From: Anthoceros angustus
Lineage: Eukaryota > Streptophyta > Anthocerotopsida > Anthocerotales > Anthocerotaceae
Assembly: GCA_010909165.1 (NCBI GenBank)
Contig: MU008190.1
Span: 469,166-533,165 of the forward strand
DNA length: 64,000 bases
Direction: 5' to 3'
This document shows positions 21,208 through 33,309 of this stretch, one piece after another. The notes beneath the pieces were generated by a model. The model worked only from the letters and a program-made list of their open reading frames with translations. It searched no databases and had not been told where the DNA came from. Position numbers and translations under genes: made by a program. How positions within the stretch are numbered: the stretch's first letter is position 1; every line of letters starts with the position of its first letter.

Positions 21208-22054
21208 TTACATATAATCCCGTCTTCTTGTTACCTCTTGCGGTGTTGAAGAAGATGCCTCTCCATCATGGAAAGTATGTGCGGATATGGGGTCGTTGGA
21301 AAGTAGAACCTCGCCTCCTCTTCCTCTACCCCTTTGTGAATACATCACCTGCTTGTTGGCTCGAGTGATGATGACGTGCTTGCCTCCTCCTGTAGCAATG
21401 CTCCAATAAGTTCGAAACACGATGTCGCTCTTCATTTGGATCTTCATCTGCGCTTTTCGACATTGCGAATCACGCATTTTGAGTTGTAATGAAAGCCCTA
21501 TAAGAAGGTGGCAATGAAGATAAGAGAATGACGTAAGCCTCCATCTCGAGATAGGTACGCCTTGAAGATTCCAAATGGGATCGTGCCAATCGAAATGCAT
21601 TAACATGATGTTCGATGGTGTCGGACTCCTTCATTGAGAGGTTGCGGAAGTTACGTGAAGCGCAACAATACTCATTACATCTCGAGATGAATATAATTGA
21701 GCAAGGTGAGTCCACATATCCTTGGAGGTCTTTGCGTGTGCGACATGTCTCACCATATGTTGAGAAAGTCCACGACCAATAAATCTTGTGCCTTCTCGTC
21801 CTGGCGTCCCGGGAAGGTTGAAGTTCACGTTCAAATCGGGCGTGTGGCCTTGGAATTGATCCATCGATGCCCCAAAGGTCTCTTTGCCGCAAAGCTCCTC
21901 GCATTCTCAATGACCGATGTCATAATCCCTTCCATTGAATCTATCTTTCTCTTTGAAAGCTGTCACCATAATGATAATGCAATGAAGTGTTAGCATTATC
22001 ATTACCCAATGGGGAATTAGGAGCAGTTTGTTCTTCATTGATCACTCCAGCCAT
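21208..22054 (-). pseudogene. Cop2 gag
   Basis: The start codon at 22054 begins MAGVINEEQTAPNSPLGNDN. The typical FKEKDRFNGRDYD follows near 21960-21930 after a frame slip. Further blocks are LSMKESDTIEHHVNAFRLAR and LLSSLPPSYRAFITTQNA (21640-21475), both standard for copia Gag. At least three frameshifts are present. The first 400 bases are repeated at 23450-23850. Confidence 0.8.
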
Positions 22055-23445
22055 TGTAGGTGATTTAGAGGACTAGGCCTCGCATACACCTCATCTTCTC
22101 TATTGCACGCGAAACTCTTCTCTTGCATCATAATCGATTCGGATGATGATAGCATGCTCTCAAATCTCTGCGCATTATCAACCTTAGAGAGAATAGACAA
22201 TTTTGTCCTTAATTCAGATAATTCTCCTTAAGATCAAAGGATTGGATTCTAAGAGTTGCTAATTGACTATCAATTTCTTGAAATCTAAGAGTTTCTATGC
22301 TATTTTTGTCTTGCGAGACTAGAAGATAAAGGAGTACTAATACCAGATTCAAATTTGGGATATGTTGGAGAGCTAATTCTAATGCCTTGACGTGAATTGG
22401 ACTAAAACTTCTAGCAAATCACGTCTAGCTAGCTTGATAAACTTCCCTTGATCCGGTTTAGAAATTAAAATAGATGCAATGAAGTTTGCTATACAAGAGG
22501 AGGTTTCTTCTATCTCTCCTCTATAGCTTGTTGTCTTCTATTGCTTCTATGTGTTGGACTCTAATTTGTTCTTGGCTTGTCTGACTACCTCTTCTTAACT
22601 CTATGCCTCCTTCTAAGGGAACACAAATCCATGGAAGTGCTCTCAATGGAGTCACGATGTGAGGAGGGCCATGTGTTGAACTAGGAAAGGCCGTGGAAGA
22701 GCACTCACGGGCTGAATTTGTAGGGCTGCAAGATGGAGGTGTGGCCAAACCATAGGAAGGCGGTGTGTTGGTGGCAACATGGTGAAGGATCACAACGGGT
22801 GTGCATCATGGCGGAATTTGCAGTGAGGCTGCAAGTCAAAGTGAAGGGAGGCCGTTGTGGTGGCCGCGAGGAAAAATGGGTAGCAAGGAGGGTTGATACG
22901 AGGTGTTGTTGAGGTGTGAGGAGTTCACCAGGTAATAAGTGCAATTTATTCATGCACGCACAAGCCATTTGGGTGTCTTGGACAATGAAGCGTAAGAACT
23001 CCAAAGTTAAGCGGCCTAGGGGTGGATCAGCACTAAGATGGGATGCCTTTTGTGTGAGGTGTTTCAGCTTATTATATTTGCAGAAGTCACATGAGAGCTA
23101 ATTGGGAGAGTGTTTGAGTGGTGCACCCTACGCGAGTAGGATGTAGGGTGTGGACTCCCTGACGGTAACTAGGTAGGTAGATAGGTAGGGAGTGGTGAGG
23201 TCTCCAGGAGTGGTGAGGACTCCCTCATTGGGCGTGAGTGTGCGACACCCTACTTGGATACCTTGGGAAGCAAACTTTCCATATTAGGCGGTGTAGTGTG
23301 GGTGCTTTTACAGTGCAAGCTAAATGAGAGGATGTGGAAATGGTGCCACATGGCAAGGAATCAACGGCCTATATCAAGGAGTTTCAGTCACTACCAAAGG
23401 GCCATGCAAGCGGGGTGTGTGAGGAGTGGCACCTAGGAAGCCGAG
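21650..23445. repeat. 1.8-kb tandem duplication, copy 1
   Basis: The gag start of Cop2 and its upstream flank are repeated head to tail at 23446-25210. The junction is near 23446 (GTCGCAACAATACTCATTAC resumes the sequence of 21658). The copies differ mainly by small indels, many at CAG or CTG. Confidence 0.88.
22055..23445. other. Cop2 upstream flank
   Basis: Non-coding or degraded sequence upstream of the Cop2 gag start. A - strand stretch near 22430-22500 resembles coding sequence (GKFIKLARRDLLEVLVQF in the copy at 24240-24170), but no family is recognised. No LTR or primer-binding site was found. Confidence 0.35.
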
Positions 23446-25210
23446 GAAGTCGCAACAATACTCATTACATCTCGAGATGAATATAATTGAGCAAGGTGAG
23501 TCCACATATCCTTGGAGGTCTTTGCGTGCATGTCTCACCATATGTTGAGAAAGTCCAGACCAATAAATCTTGTGCCTTCTCGTCCCTGGCGTCCCAGGAA
23601 GGTTGAAGTTCACGTTCAAATCGGGCGTGTGGCCTTGGAATTGATCCATCGACGATGCCCCAAAGGTCTCTTTGCCGCAAAGCTCCTCGCATTCTCAATG
23701 ACCATGTCATAATCCCTTCCATTGAATCTATCTTTCTCTTTGAAGTCACCATAATGATAATGCAATGAAGTGTTAGCATTATCATTACCCAATGGGGAAT
23801 TAGGAAGCAGTTTGTTCTTCATTGATCACTCCAGCCATTGTAGGTGATTTAGAGGACTAGGCCTCGCCCTCTGACCTCATCTTCTTGCATGCGAAACTCT
23901 TCTCTTGCATCATAATCGATTCGGATGATGATAGCATGCTCTCAAATCTCGCATTATCAACCTTAGAGAGAATAGACAATTTTGTCCTTAATTCAGATAA
24001 TTCTCCTTAAGATCAAAGGATTGGATTCTAAGAGTTGCTAATTGACTATCAATTTCTTGAAATCTAAGAGTTTTCTATGCTATTTTTGTCTTGCGGACTA
24101 GAAGATAAAGGAGTACTAATACCATTCAAATTTGGGATATGTTGGAGAGCTAATTCTAATGCCTTGACGTGAATTGGACTAAAACTTCTAGCAAATCACG
24201 TCTAGCTAGCTTGATAAACTTCCCTTGATCTGGTTTAGAGATTAAAATAGATGCAATGAAGTTTGCTATACAAGAGGAGGTTTCTTCTATCTCTCCCTCT
24301 ATAGCTTGTTGTCTTCTATTGCTTCTATGTGTTGGACTCCTAATTTGTTCTTGTCTCTTGAGACTACCTCTCTTCTTAACTCTATGCCTCCTCCTTCTAA
24401 GGGAACACAAATCCATGGAAGTGCTCTCAATGGAGTCACGATGTGAGGAGGGCCATGTGTTGAACTAGGAAAGGCCGTGGAAGAGCACTCACGGCAGGCT
24501 GAATTTGTAGGGCTGCAAGATGGAGTGTGGCCAAACCATAGGAAGGCGTGTTGTGGCTGCAACATGGTGAAGGATCACAACGGGTGTGCATCATGATGGC
24601 GGAATTTGCAGTGAGGCTGCAAGTCAAAGTGAAGGAGGCCGTTGTGGCGAGGAAAATGGGTAGCAAGGAGGGTTGATACGAGGTGTTGTTGAGGTGTGAG
24701 GAGTTCACGGGTAATAAGTGCAATTTAGTCATGCACGCAAGCCATTTGGGTGTCTTGGACAATGAAGCGTAAGAACTCCAAAGTTAAGTGGCCTAGGGGT
24801 GGATCGGACTAAGATGGGATGCCTTTGTGTGAGGTGTTTCACTTATTATATTTCAAGTCACATGAGAGCTAATTGGGAGAGTGTTGAGTGGTGCACCCTC
24901 ACGGAGTAGGATGTAGGGAGTGGCGGGACTCTACTGAGTGGTAACTAGGTAGGTAGATGGGTAGGGAGTGGTGAGGTCTCCCTGTGAGTGGTGAGGACTC
25001 CCTCGTGGGCGTGAGCGACACCCTACTTGGATACCTTGGGAAGCAAACTTTCCATATTAGGCGGGTAGTGTGGGTGCTTTTAGCAGTGCACTGCTAAATA
25101 GAGGGGGTGGAAATGGTGCCACATGGCAAGGAATCAACGGCCTATATCAAGGAGTTTCTTGTCTACCAAAGGGCCATGCAAGCGGGGGTGTAGGGGTGGC
25201 ACCTAGGAAG
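23446..25210. repeat. 1.8-kb tandem duplication, copy 2
   Basis: Second copy of 21650-23445, containing the duplicated Cop2 gag start (ATG near 23843, - strand). It ends near 25210, where GAGGAATCGCGAGC diverges from the other copy. Confidence 0.88.
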
Positions 25211-26150
25211 CCCGAGGAATCGCGAGCTTGTGCATGCAAGGGAAAGCTAGGGCAAGGACTTGGTGAGAACGCTGCCCATGTGTGTGCAAGGAGAAGGAGG
25301 TATGCGTGCATAAGGAGTTGTGTGTGAAGGTTTGAAGCACAACTATGAAGACAGGCGCGAATTTTTTGCCTAGGACCTTGCAAGTGAGGGATTTGGGCGC
25401 ATAAGGAGCTGTATGCTGTGAGGACATCAAGTCTGAGCTAGGTGGGACTGTGGAGTGAAGAGGAATTATCTTGAAGGGTGCAAGATGGTGAAAGCGCCTG
25501 CACCTAAGAAGGGCAAGCTGGTTGCTAGGGAGCCAGGAGAAGAGGTACAGATGCCCGAATTTAATTGCTTCCCTGCACAGGTGGAGGCTAGGCACTTGGT
25601 GGCATTCAGATGGTTTGCTGGACAACCCAACACATCCGACAGGTATATGGAAGGCCGTAGAGGATGACTCGGAGGAGGAAGAGGAAGGCATGGAGCAAGA
25701 TCCGCTCACGGGAGACCTTCTTGTAGTGGAGAGTGTGGAGGCGGTAGGGCCATAAGAAGTTGACCCTACGTCCGTAGGAGGTATAAGAAGTTGACCCTAC
25801 GTCCGTAGGAGGTGTAGAGGGTGGCCCTACATCCGTAGGATCACCAGGCGGTGCGACGGCAGTAGATGCCGCGGAGGTAATTGAAGGGGTTGGTGGTAGC
25901 TTGGAGTGTGAGCTCGTTGCTGAAAATATTGGGCATGGGATGGTGTGTGTGGAGGCTTGCAATAATTGTGGAGGGATGGAGTGCAAACCACGGAAGAGCA
26001 TGGGTCTCTTCTCCACCAAGCTTTAGATTTCTTGATGTTGAGTGTGGCTCGAGGGCCTCTGTGGAATTATGGGGTGGAGTTGTGGAGTCAATCTTGAGGC
26101 AAGTGGAGGTGCGATTGGTTAGGTTGGGTGAGAACTCTTAGGATTTTGGT
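25211..26150 (+). other. Degraded coiled-coil-family element tail
   Basis: A short + strand frame (25455-25667) contains KAPAPKKGKLVAREPGEEVQ. It is followed by an acidic run (EEEEEGMEQDP near 25675-25700) and three tandem units of about 39 bp, each ending CCTACGTCCGTAGG-like (25760-25845). This resembles the acidic tail plus palindromic repeat order of the coiled-coil LTR elements at 52-54 kb. No intact gene. Confidence 0.4.
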
Positions 26151-26800
26151 AGCTGAACAGTGCAATGTTAAAATAGGGAGATTGGAAGTTTTCTAGGCTG
26201 ATTGTCATGATGAGCGAGTGGGGTAGTGGTTTTAATGCTGGCTTTAGGCGGCTATTAGTTTATAGTGGTTGAGGAAGAGCAGTGGAAAAGTAAGGGGAGG
26301 TGTGGCCAAGGGAGGCCTTATGTATGAGCCCTATATATAAGGCAGGTTTTGAGAAGAAAATATCGCGTCTTGCGCTCCCAAACTCATGAGTCCTTTGCTC
26401 CTTGTGAAGGAATTTCGTGCGGCTGCAAGCTAATGCGATGTCTGGTAGAGGAGTTTGCGGTGGTGGTGGTCTTGGCGGAGGCTCCTTGCCTTCTGCAGTT
26501 GCTCCCCTTGTGAATGGTTCTTTGTAATTGCTTTGGGTGTGTGGCGATGCCCATGGAACTCGGCTTGAGGGTAGACTAGAAAGACTCCTGGAGGTTCTCA
26601 TTGCAGTGCAAACTCATAGCAACTTTGCAGGAAGAACTTGCTTGTATGAGAGTTGTCGTAAGGCGAGCTAGGGCGATGAGCTTGAAGTAAGGTTAGATTA
26701 GGAGGATGAGGAGTTGAGTTGAGGTGAGTGTTGAGGAGAATGTGGAGCTGAATGTTGAGTAGAGGAGTAGGTAGAGATTAGGAGTAAGAAGAAGGCCCAA
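26151..26800 (+). repeat. LTR-like sequence of the coiled-coil element family
   Basis: The segment from about 26320 (TATA-like CCCTATATATAAGGC) through TCTTGCGCTCCCAAACTC, GGAATTTCGTGCGG and CCCCTTGTGAATGGTT parallels LTR sequence at 54965-55190 (+) and, inverted, at 38.8-39.4 and 55.5-56.2 kb. The recurrence in both orientations and the TATA box before a conserved start region support an LTR. Its exact ends were not found. Confidence 0.55.
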
Positions 26801-29480
26801 GTCGAGCCTAAGGGAGGGGTCCCAAATGCACCAAACCAAGGAGGAGGCTAAGGTCTCAAAATCACGGGGTGGAGAAGTCGCTGCGCCGTGGGGGGTCCCT
26901 ATGTGCGTGGCGATGGACCTACCGCGTGGGACCTACTGTAGATGTCGTTGTGGTCGAGGCGGAGATCAGCGGGCGGTCACGGAGGTGTCGTGGCTCTGCG
27001 GTGTGGAGTTTTGTGGGCGCGCGGGTAGTTGGGCGCCATGGCACAAGTTGGAGGCCTTGAACTAGGGCGAGGTAACCTATCTTGCGCCAGTGCGACCCTA
27101 CGTGGTAGGATGCCGTGCGTTGGGATAGGGTGTCTCCTCCCACGTAGGAATGAGGTGTCTTTACCGATTACTAGATCTCCTACAACTCTCCTACAAGTGG
27201 TAGGAGGGGTAGGCCCTACAATTGTTTGTTGTTGGTTGTAGGTCTAAGGCGATTTGATGGGCGGTGCGGAGGCGGTCATTTCTGTCGAGTTGGTGGTTGA
27301 GGATGTGCCAATGGTGGAAGGCAATGGGAAAGGAATAGTGGGCGATCACGGGGTGGTGAAGTCGCGTTGCAACGTGGGGTCCCCGTAGCCCGTGACCTAC
27401 GCCATGGGGTGCTTCGCTCTGCACTCCGGCTCCGCCGTTTAGTACCTCGCTAGCTTTCATCGCGCGCTCCCCTCCGCCTTCCTCAAGCGGACCAACAGCT
27501 TCTTTTACGCATCCGGGCCCTCACTCCCCATTCATCACGGCTGAAGCTCCGCCATCTCTCTTCCAGGCGGTCCGCAACTCCGCCCGGTTCCTTGCCTGTG
27601 TTCTTCTCCATTAAATCACACTCCCTTGTTCAGCCATCGCCTTACCTCCTCCGCCTCCAGCATGAGTCGCTCTATCTCCCAGCTCGTGATCGGCGATCCC
27701 ACACCCGATCCGTTCAGCTTCGATTATGTCTTTGAGATTTCTTGTCAAGGTCTCCCTTCGCGGTCTTCCATCTCTGCCGCCGTTCCTCCGCTCCAGCGCC
27801 AAGCGGGCAGAGATCCTCCATCTCCTTGTTGCTGGCCTCTTTCTCTTCCGCGCAGTAGGTCCGTGCACTGCTCATTGCCTTATACACTCCAGCCCTTCGG
27901 AGGTTGCTTGTGGCATCCTGCCATCCCTCCACAGTTTCGATCCAGTGGTAGTCCAATCATAGTCGGTTTAGCGGCCTTCCGCCTCCAGCGCCCGCCTTCA
28001 CACGAGCTTTTGAGGCTTGGTATTGTTCTGCCAAACCCGCCTCGGCAGGGGTCTCGAGCCCGCTCCGCTTGTCCTCGGGCCTCCAGCTCCCCTGCGCCAC
28101 TATCCGCCCATACAGCTGCGGAGGTCTCTACACCGGGCTTGGGCCACCTGCCTTTCAAATTTGTCTCGCACGGGTGAAGGACTTTCCGGCTTTCCCTAGG
28201 ACCTCCCGCCTTCACTGATGCTTTCCTCCTCGATTCGAGGCGAGAGATTACTGCCTTCTTCTTGGCCTCTTGGGGCCGCCTCCACACAACTCTGGAGGAG
28301 CACCATCGCCTCTGGTTGCCTCTATCACTGGTGATTCTTCTCTCTGCCGTCGTCCAGAGGAGACCCCGAACATCCGTCCATAGCCAGTTGCGGAGACTCG
28401 CCGTGTCTCTTGCTCTTCCGGCCGGTGTGACACCCAAGAAGTCCGTGGAAGTAGGTCGGGCAGGTCCGTTAAGGACCATGAATGGCTGCGATCGGTGAGT
28501 CAGGACTTGGCTCTCCCGAGACACAGTCAGGGAACCCTCCCGGGTCTTCGAAATTGCCTAGTCGATCCTTCCACCTTCCTTGGCTCTCGTTTGGCCGCTG
28601 GCTCCTTCTCCGCCCGTCTTCGTCTTGGACTTGGTGGCGGCGAGGGGTCAGTGCTCCGGGGCTGGCGCGTTTCCCTCTCCCTGTCGGAATGGGGCCGGAG
28701 CTCCGGGGATGTGGCTGCTGCGGTGCCCCCCTGCACCTTGAGGCGGGGCGTCTCCTATAAGCTCTCATGCACAGCCTCAGCCTCCTTGCCACTCCGGTAG
28801 GTGGGGAAACAGTGTGCTCCTTGGTAACCCGTTGGTAGGGCCACCTTCCGCACCTCTTGTGACTCGCTTTGTCCGGCGTGAGCTCCATTTCTTTGAAATT
28901 TTGTGGCCAGATTCTTTGGGCTGATATAGGCGTCGCCCGGTAATCAACTCCACTCCTTCACCTTAGGTGCTCCGGTCCCGTGGCGGGCACCTCCTCCTCG
29001 GGAGAACTGAGGAGGAGGCGAGGGATATCCTCCCATACCTCCCGGGGCGGCGAGGGTGTCCGTTCCAGTCGGATGGAGTCCGGAATCCCCTCCCAATCAT
29101 CTTCCTCCCGGGCCCGTTTGGCCTTAGGAGGTCGGGCCTCCGCCTCTGGCGCCTTCGCTCCTTCCCGCTCTGCCTCCGGTAGGGCCGCCAGCCCTTTCTG
29201 GAGCGCCCGCTCCTCTTCTCCCTCCTTCAGGAGGTTGAGGTGTCCCCATACATGGATGAGGAAGGGGCGGTCTTGTGACGGCGCGACTTCTCGCTAGCTT
29301 CCCGGCCTCATGGGCCGATCCAGGCGAGGATAATCGCCCCGATTGGCCCGTTGCTCATCAGAGGGTGTGCGGGAGAACACGGAAGATTGTTGCCAAGGTG
29401 ATCCACCTTGGTGAAACGCATGTTCAATGGACAATGTACTGCCACTCACCCGCCTATCGGTAGGTCCAGAGCATCGGCCC
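26801..29480. other. GC-rich degraded region, possible gag-like coding
   Basis: About 2.7 kb, GC-rich from 27.3 kb. It starts with palindromic units such as CCTACGTGGTAGG (27097-27109). On the - strand several frames encode charged, coiled-coil-like peptide (EEERALQKGLAALPEAEREG near 29230-29170; ETLTRNLKDIIEAERIG near 27760-27700), as in plant gag-like proteins. All frames are short or overlapped by frames on the other strand. I cannot name a product. A single N at 29495 marks a gap or join just to the right. Confidence 0.35.
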
Positions 29481-30251
29481 GGCCGTTTGCACGGNAAACT
29501 TTAATAAAAAACGGGCTTCCATAATCTGCGGTACAACTATTCAGATGTACTGAAGAGGTACAACTATTCAGACACAGGGTATAAAAGCCCACCACTTGTA
29601 ATCAATTGACTTAATTAGTAAAGCACTAAACTTTAATAAAAAACGGGCTTCCGTAATCTGCACATGTCGCACATCCGCTAGTGTCCTATGTTGATTCTAA
29701 TAGTGTCCTATGTTGATTCTAATGAGGAATATAGGGGAGTGAGATACTCTAGAACCTAATATAATAGATCTAATTAATATTTTAATACATGTATCATAAA
29801 GCTAGGTACATATGTACAAACGTATGTAACCTATTACATATGTGCTATCGTAGTACAGACCTAGTGATCTAAGGCACTGAAATCGACAAGGGGAAGAAAT
29901 CTGTTCATAAACGTGTTCACTAGCTCACTTCACTGACTGATTCAGCCAGCCCTTGCCCTCGCGCTCGCTCTTTGGCTTCGGGAGATCGAAAACTCTCGGC
30001 ATGGAAGCTGCTGATCATCTCTCCCCATCCCCTTCACTTGACATGCGCAGTGGCAGCCACAGTAGCCGCACGCTCTCTCCTCTGGTATGCACATTGTGCG
30101 CGTGGTGAGGACGCTCAGACCGCTTTTCCCTGTCAGCTGCGTCTGGTGCGGCCCCCACACAATTTCTCGCCCCTTCCTTTCCTCTCCCTTCCTTCCCTTG
30201 CATCCAAGTGCTCAACCGTCTATGGGCTAGCCATTGGGGTGGTGCCCTTTC
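29481..30251 (+). promoter_or_regulatory. Upstream region and 5' leader of WDR26
   Basis: Composition changes sharply at about 29,495, where there is a single N. The region has direct repeats: AACTTTAATAAAAAACGGGC at 29498 and 29631, GTACAACTATTCAGA at 29532 and 29557, and a tandem TAGTGTCCTATGTTGATTCT near 29680-29720. Pyrimidine-rich sequence at 30170-30210 may be transcribed leader. Two upstream ORFs stand before the start codon, 30001-30108 (35 codons) and 30222-30230 (ATG GGC TAG). The promoter itself cannot be placed. Confidence 0.4.
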
Positions 30252-33200
30252 ATGGGAGAAGACGACGAACAAGGGCTTCCACCTTCGAAGCGCTTGAGGC
30301 GTTCTTCGCTCCTGACGACGTACCCGCAGTTTGGCCCATCTCATCTCTCGGAATCGGAGGAAGCCAGCAGCACCCACATGGCAGCACGCTTGGCCGCCGC
30401 AGATGCAGAGACTGTGGGCTCCAGAGGTCAAATAAGAAAGGTTGAGTTCGTGAGGATAATTACTCAGGCTCTTTACTCTCTGGGATACCATAGGGCTGCA
30501 GCGATTCTTGAGGAGGAGTCCGGAATTCCGTTGCAGTCGTCCGTCGTGACCGATTTCCGTGACCAAATTCTTGCGGGTCGATGGGATCAAAGTGTGGGAC
30601 TCCTGCAGAATGTTGGACCACTGGACCTCTCTACTTTCAAGGCCGCCTCTTTTCTCATTTTGCAGCAAAAGTTCCTGGAATCGCTGCACATGGGTGACAT
30701 TGCTGGGGCCCTAAAGACACTGAGGACGGAAATATCTCCCCTGGATATCAACATTCAGCGAGTCCATGAGCTTGCAAGTTGTGTAGTTTGTCCCTCCAGG
30801 GAGGAGCTGCTTCAGAAGGCTGGTTGGAGGGGTCCAGGTGCGGTCTCCAGGTCAGGCTTGCTCTGCGAACTTCAGGAGCTTTTGCCGCCATCTGTTATGA
30901 TACCTGAAAAAAGACTCGAGCATTTAGTGGAGCAAGCTCTTGAAGTCCAGAAGGAAGCTTGTACTTTTCACAACACCTCTGACAATGCTCTATCTCTATA
31001 CGTAGATCACCGTTGTGGTCGTGATCAGATACCTACCCGGACCCTGCAGGTACTCTTCTAATTTGCACGCCCCTGAACACGCATGTGGGGCAATATCTGA
31101 CACTGCTGCCGTTTGTGTGTGGCGAGAGAGTGTCTGGGTGTGTGAATGGTGTTAGTTTTGGCCAAGCGGCTCAGTCCACTAGTTTACTTTGGGCTTCACC
31201 GGGGTGCGCGTTGCCAGCGAGTCTGCTGGGTGTGGGATGTTGTTCATTTCAGCGAAGCTGATCAGCCAATTGCTTACTCAACTCCACAGGGGTCCACCTC
31301 AACCCACCCACCCTTACACTGAATGGTTCTTGGTTCAGTCTCTGCTGATGTTTATTGCCCTCTGCCAAGAAGCAGCATCCTTATGCATTTAGGGGCACGA
31401 CAGTCTCTTCCATGCCCATGCATGTGATTTACTACAACAATGAGAAATTGGAAGCTTTTGCTGCAGTTTTGCTGGCTCATGGAGTGCGAGATATCAGAGC
31501 AGTGGGAAAGCTGCACTTCTACAATTTTTTCTGCGCGCCAATGTAGATTAGTACAAGTCGCTTACTGAGGGCTTTCATGCACTAATTTAGACCAATCCTG
31601 TAGCTCTCAAAGAGCAAGTACTCTTTGACAGAGTGGGTCATCGTTTTTGGGAATTTGTGAGTCCATCTCAGGGGAAGCCGATCTTGTATTTCGCTAGCCT
31701 CGTGTACTATTTTAGTCAGCAAATTTTGTGCCCATGTGTACTGTTGCGAAATATTTTTTTGCTGATTTGGCAATCTTTTATTGTGGATCTCCTGCCAGGT
31801 TTTAGAAGCCCATGACAATGAAGTATGGTTTTTGCAATTTTCGCATGATGGAAGGCACCTTGCTTCAGCTTCAAAGGACTGCACAGCAATTATATGGGAG
31901 GTTTGTATTCTTCCGATTGTTCCTTGTACCTGCTGATGTTGCACATCTGGTTTGGCGTTTGTCACGAGGGCATTAAGGTTTTGGTTGTATCCGTTGTGGG
32001 GAGGGTTCAGATTGTGACACCGATATTGTAGATGGCTAGCTGACTGGTTGGTAGTATGTGCCGAAGTGCACATCTGGGTCTGGTGTATTTTTTGTGTCTC
32101 TGAGTTTGACCTCGAAAGACAGGTGTAAACTGTGAACTGTGAGCGGAATCTTACACTGGGTAGGTCCTCCCTGGTGACATCTACGACTGGAACAGATGTT
32201 GAATATTGTTGTAGGACTCCAAAGTCAAGCTGCATGCTTCTGGTGCACATTGCTCGACAGGAGACTCAATTGCTAATGGGACGCTATGTGATAAGCAGGT
32301 TGTCGATGAGGCCTATGTGAAGTTGAAGCACACTCTAACGGGTCATCAGAAGCCTGTCTCGTTTGTGGCATGGAGCCCAGATGATGGTATGCTTCTCACA
32401 TGCGGAAACGAGGAGGTGTTGAAATTGTGGAATGCTCAAACAGGAGAATGTAGACACACTTATGACAAGCCGAGTGGTTGTTTCACTTCATGTGCATGGT
32501 TTCCAGATGGTCAAAGGTTTGTGTCCGGTGGAAATGACAAGTGCATTTATATGTGGGACTTAGAAGGGAAAGAATTGGAGTCCTGGAAGGGTATAAGGAT
32601 GCCTCGCATCAATGATCTTGCCATAACTCTGGATGGCAGTCACATGGTGAGCTTGTGTGGAGACAGTCACATTCGGATATATAATTTGAATGAAAAGACA
32701 GAACGAGTGATTGAAGAGGAAAAGTCTATTACTTCCTTCTCGGTGTCCAAGGATGGGAGATACTTGCTGGTTAACCTTGTGAATCAGGAAACCCACAGGA
32801 GTCAGGAAATCCACCTGTGGGACATTTCTGCAAACTCCAAGTCACCATTCAGGTACAGGGGACACAGGCAGGGGCGATACGTTATCAGGTCATGTTTTGG
32901 TGGATCGGACCATGCTTTCATCGTCAGTGGGAGTGAAGACTCTCAGGTTGGTAATATAGGCTGCAATGAAAGTTGCTCATCTCTGGTTTTTCTGGGAGCT
33001 GCTGGGCTACATCTCGCTGTCCGATGACCAGTGTTTGTTTTTGTGCGTTCCCAGGTGTACATCTGGCATCGGCGTAACGGGGAACTTCTTGAAGTGCTAC
33101 CTGGTCACTCTGGCACAGTGAACTGTGTAAGCTGGAATCCTAGCAATCCTCACATGTTTGCATCTGCTAGTGACGATCATACTATACGGATTTGGGGTTT

Positions 33201-33309
33201 GGGCAGGACACCTCAAGCTCATGATGCAGACACCAGCAATGGCATAGGTCATCTAGTAAACGGTGGAACCAGTGATCTCATGGAGAATTTAAGACCCTTC
33301 GGATTATGA
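30252..33309 (+). CDS. WDR26: WDR26-like LisH-CTLH-WD40 protein
   Basis: Four exons (30252-31049, 31799-31900, 32299-32946, 33055-33309) join in phase 0 to give 600 residues, close to Arabidopsis WDR26 (At5g08560). Introns begin GT and end AG. The start is the ATG reading [19 protein letters not shown], with a basic KRLRR patch. LisH lies at about residues 62-92 ([20 protein letters not shown]), CTLH at about 98-155, and WD40 repeats from residue 267 to 585 ([47 protein letters not shown]). Proteins of this kind are subunits of the CTLH/GID E3 ubiquitin ligase (yeast Gid7, human WDR26), and in Arabidopsis WDR26 binds RanBPM and affects stress and hormone responses. All exons are free of frameshifts, unlike the surrounding retroelements. 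Two upstream ORFs may limit translation. Confidence 0.95.

Larger units (their letters stand above)
17866..22054 (-). mobile_element. Degenerate Ty1/copia element Cop2
   Basis: The - strand order is gag (22054-21208), protease and pre-integrase region (21200-20473), integrase (20472-19660), RT (19290-18300) and RNase H (18250-17866). I could not find LTRs, a primer-binding site or target duplications, so it is probably truncated. It belongs to a lineage different from Cop1 and Cop3 in its integrase and RT sequence but shares the EKDRFNG start of Gag. Confidence 0.85.

Noticed and set aside
27626-28177. 183-codon + strand frame in the GC-rich region
   Set aside because: Overlaps equally long - strand frames; composition explains the lack of stops, and neither product is recognisable enough to call a gene.
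30015-30689. 224-codon frame on the - strand
   Set aside because: It is antisense to the leader and first exon of WDR26, whose + strand product is unambiguous; no domain in the - strand product.
31582-32250. 222-codon frame on the - strand
   Set aside because: It runs through WDR26 introns and exon 2 in antisense and resembles nothing; chance openness.
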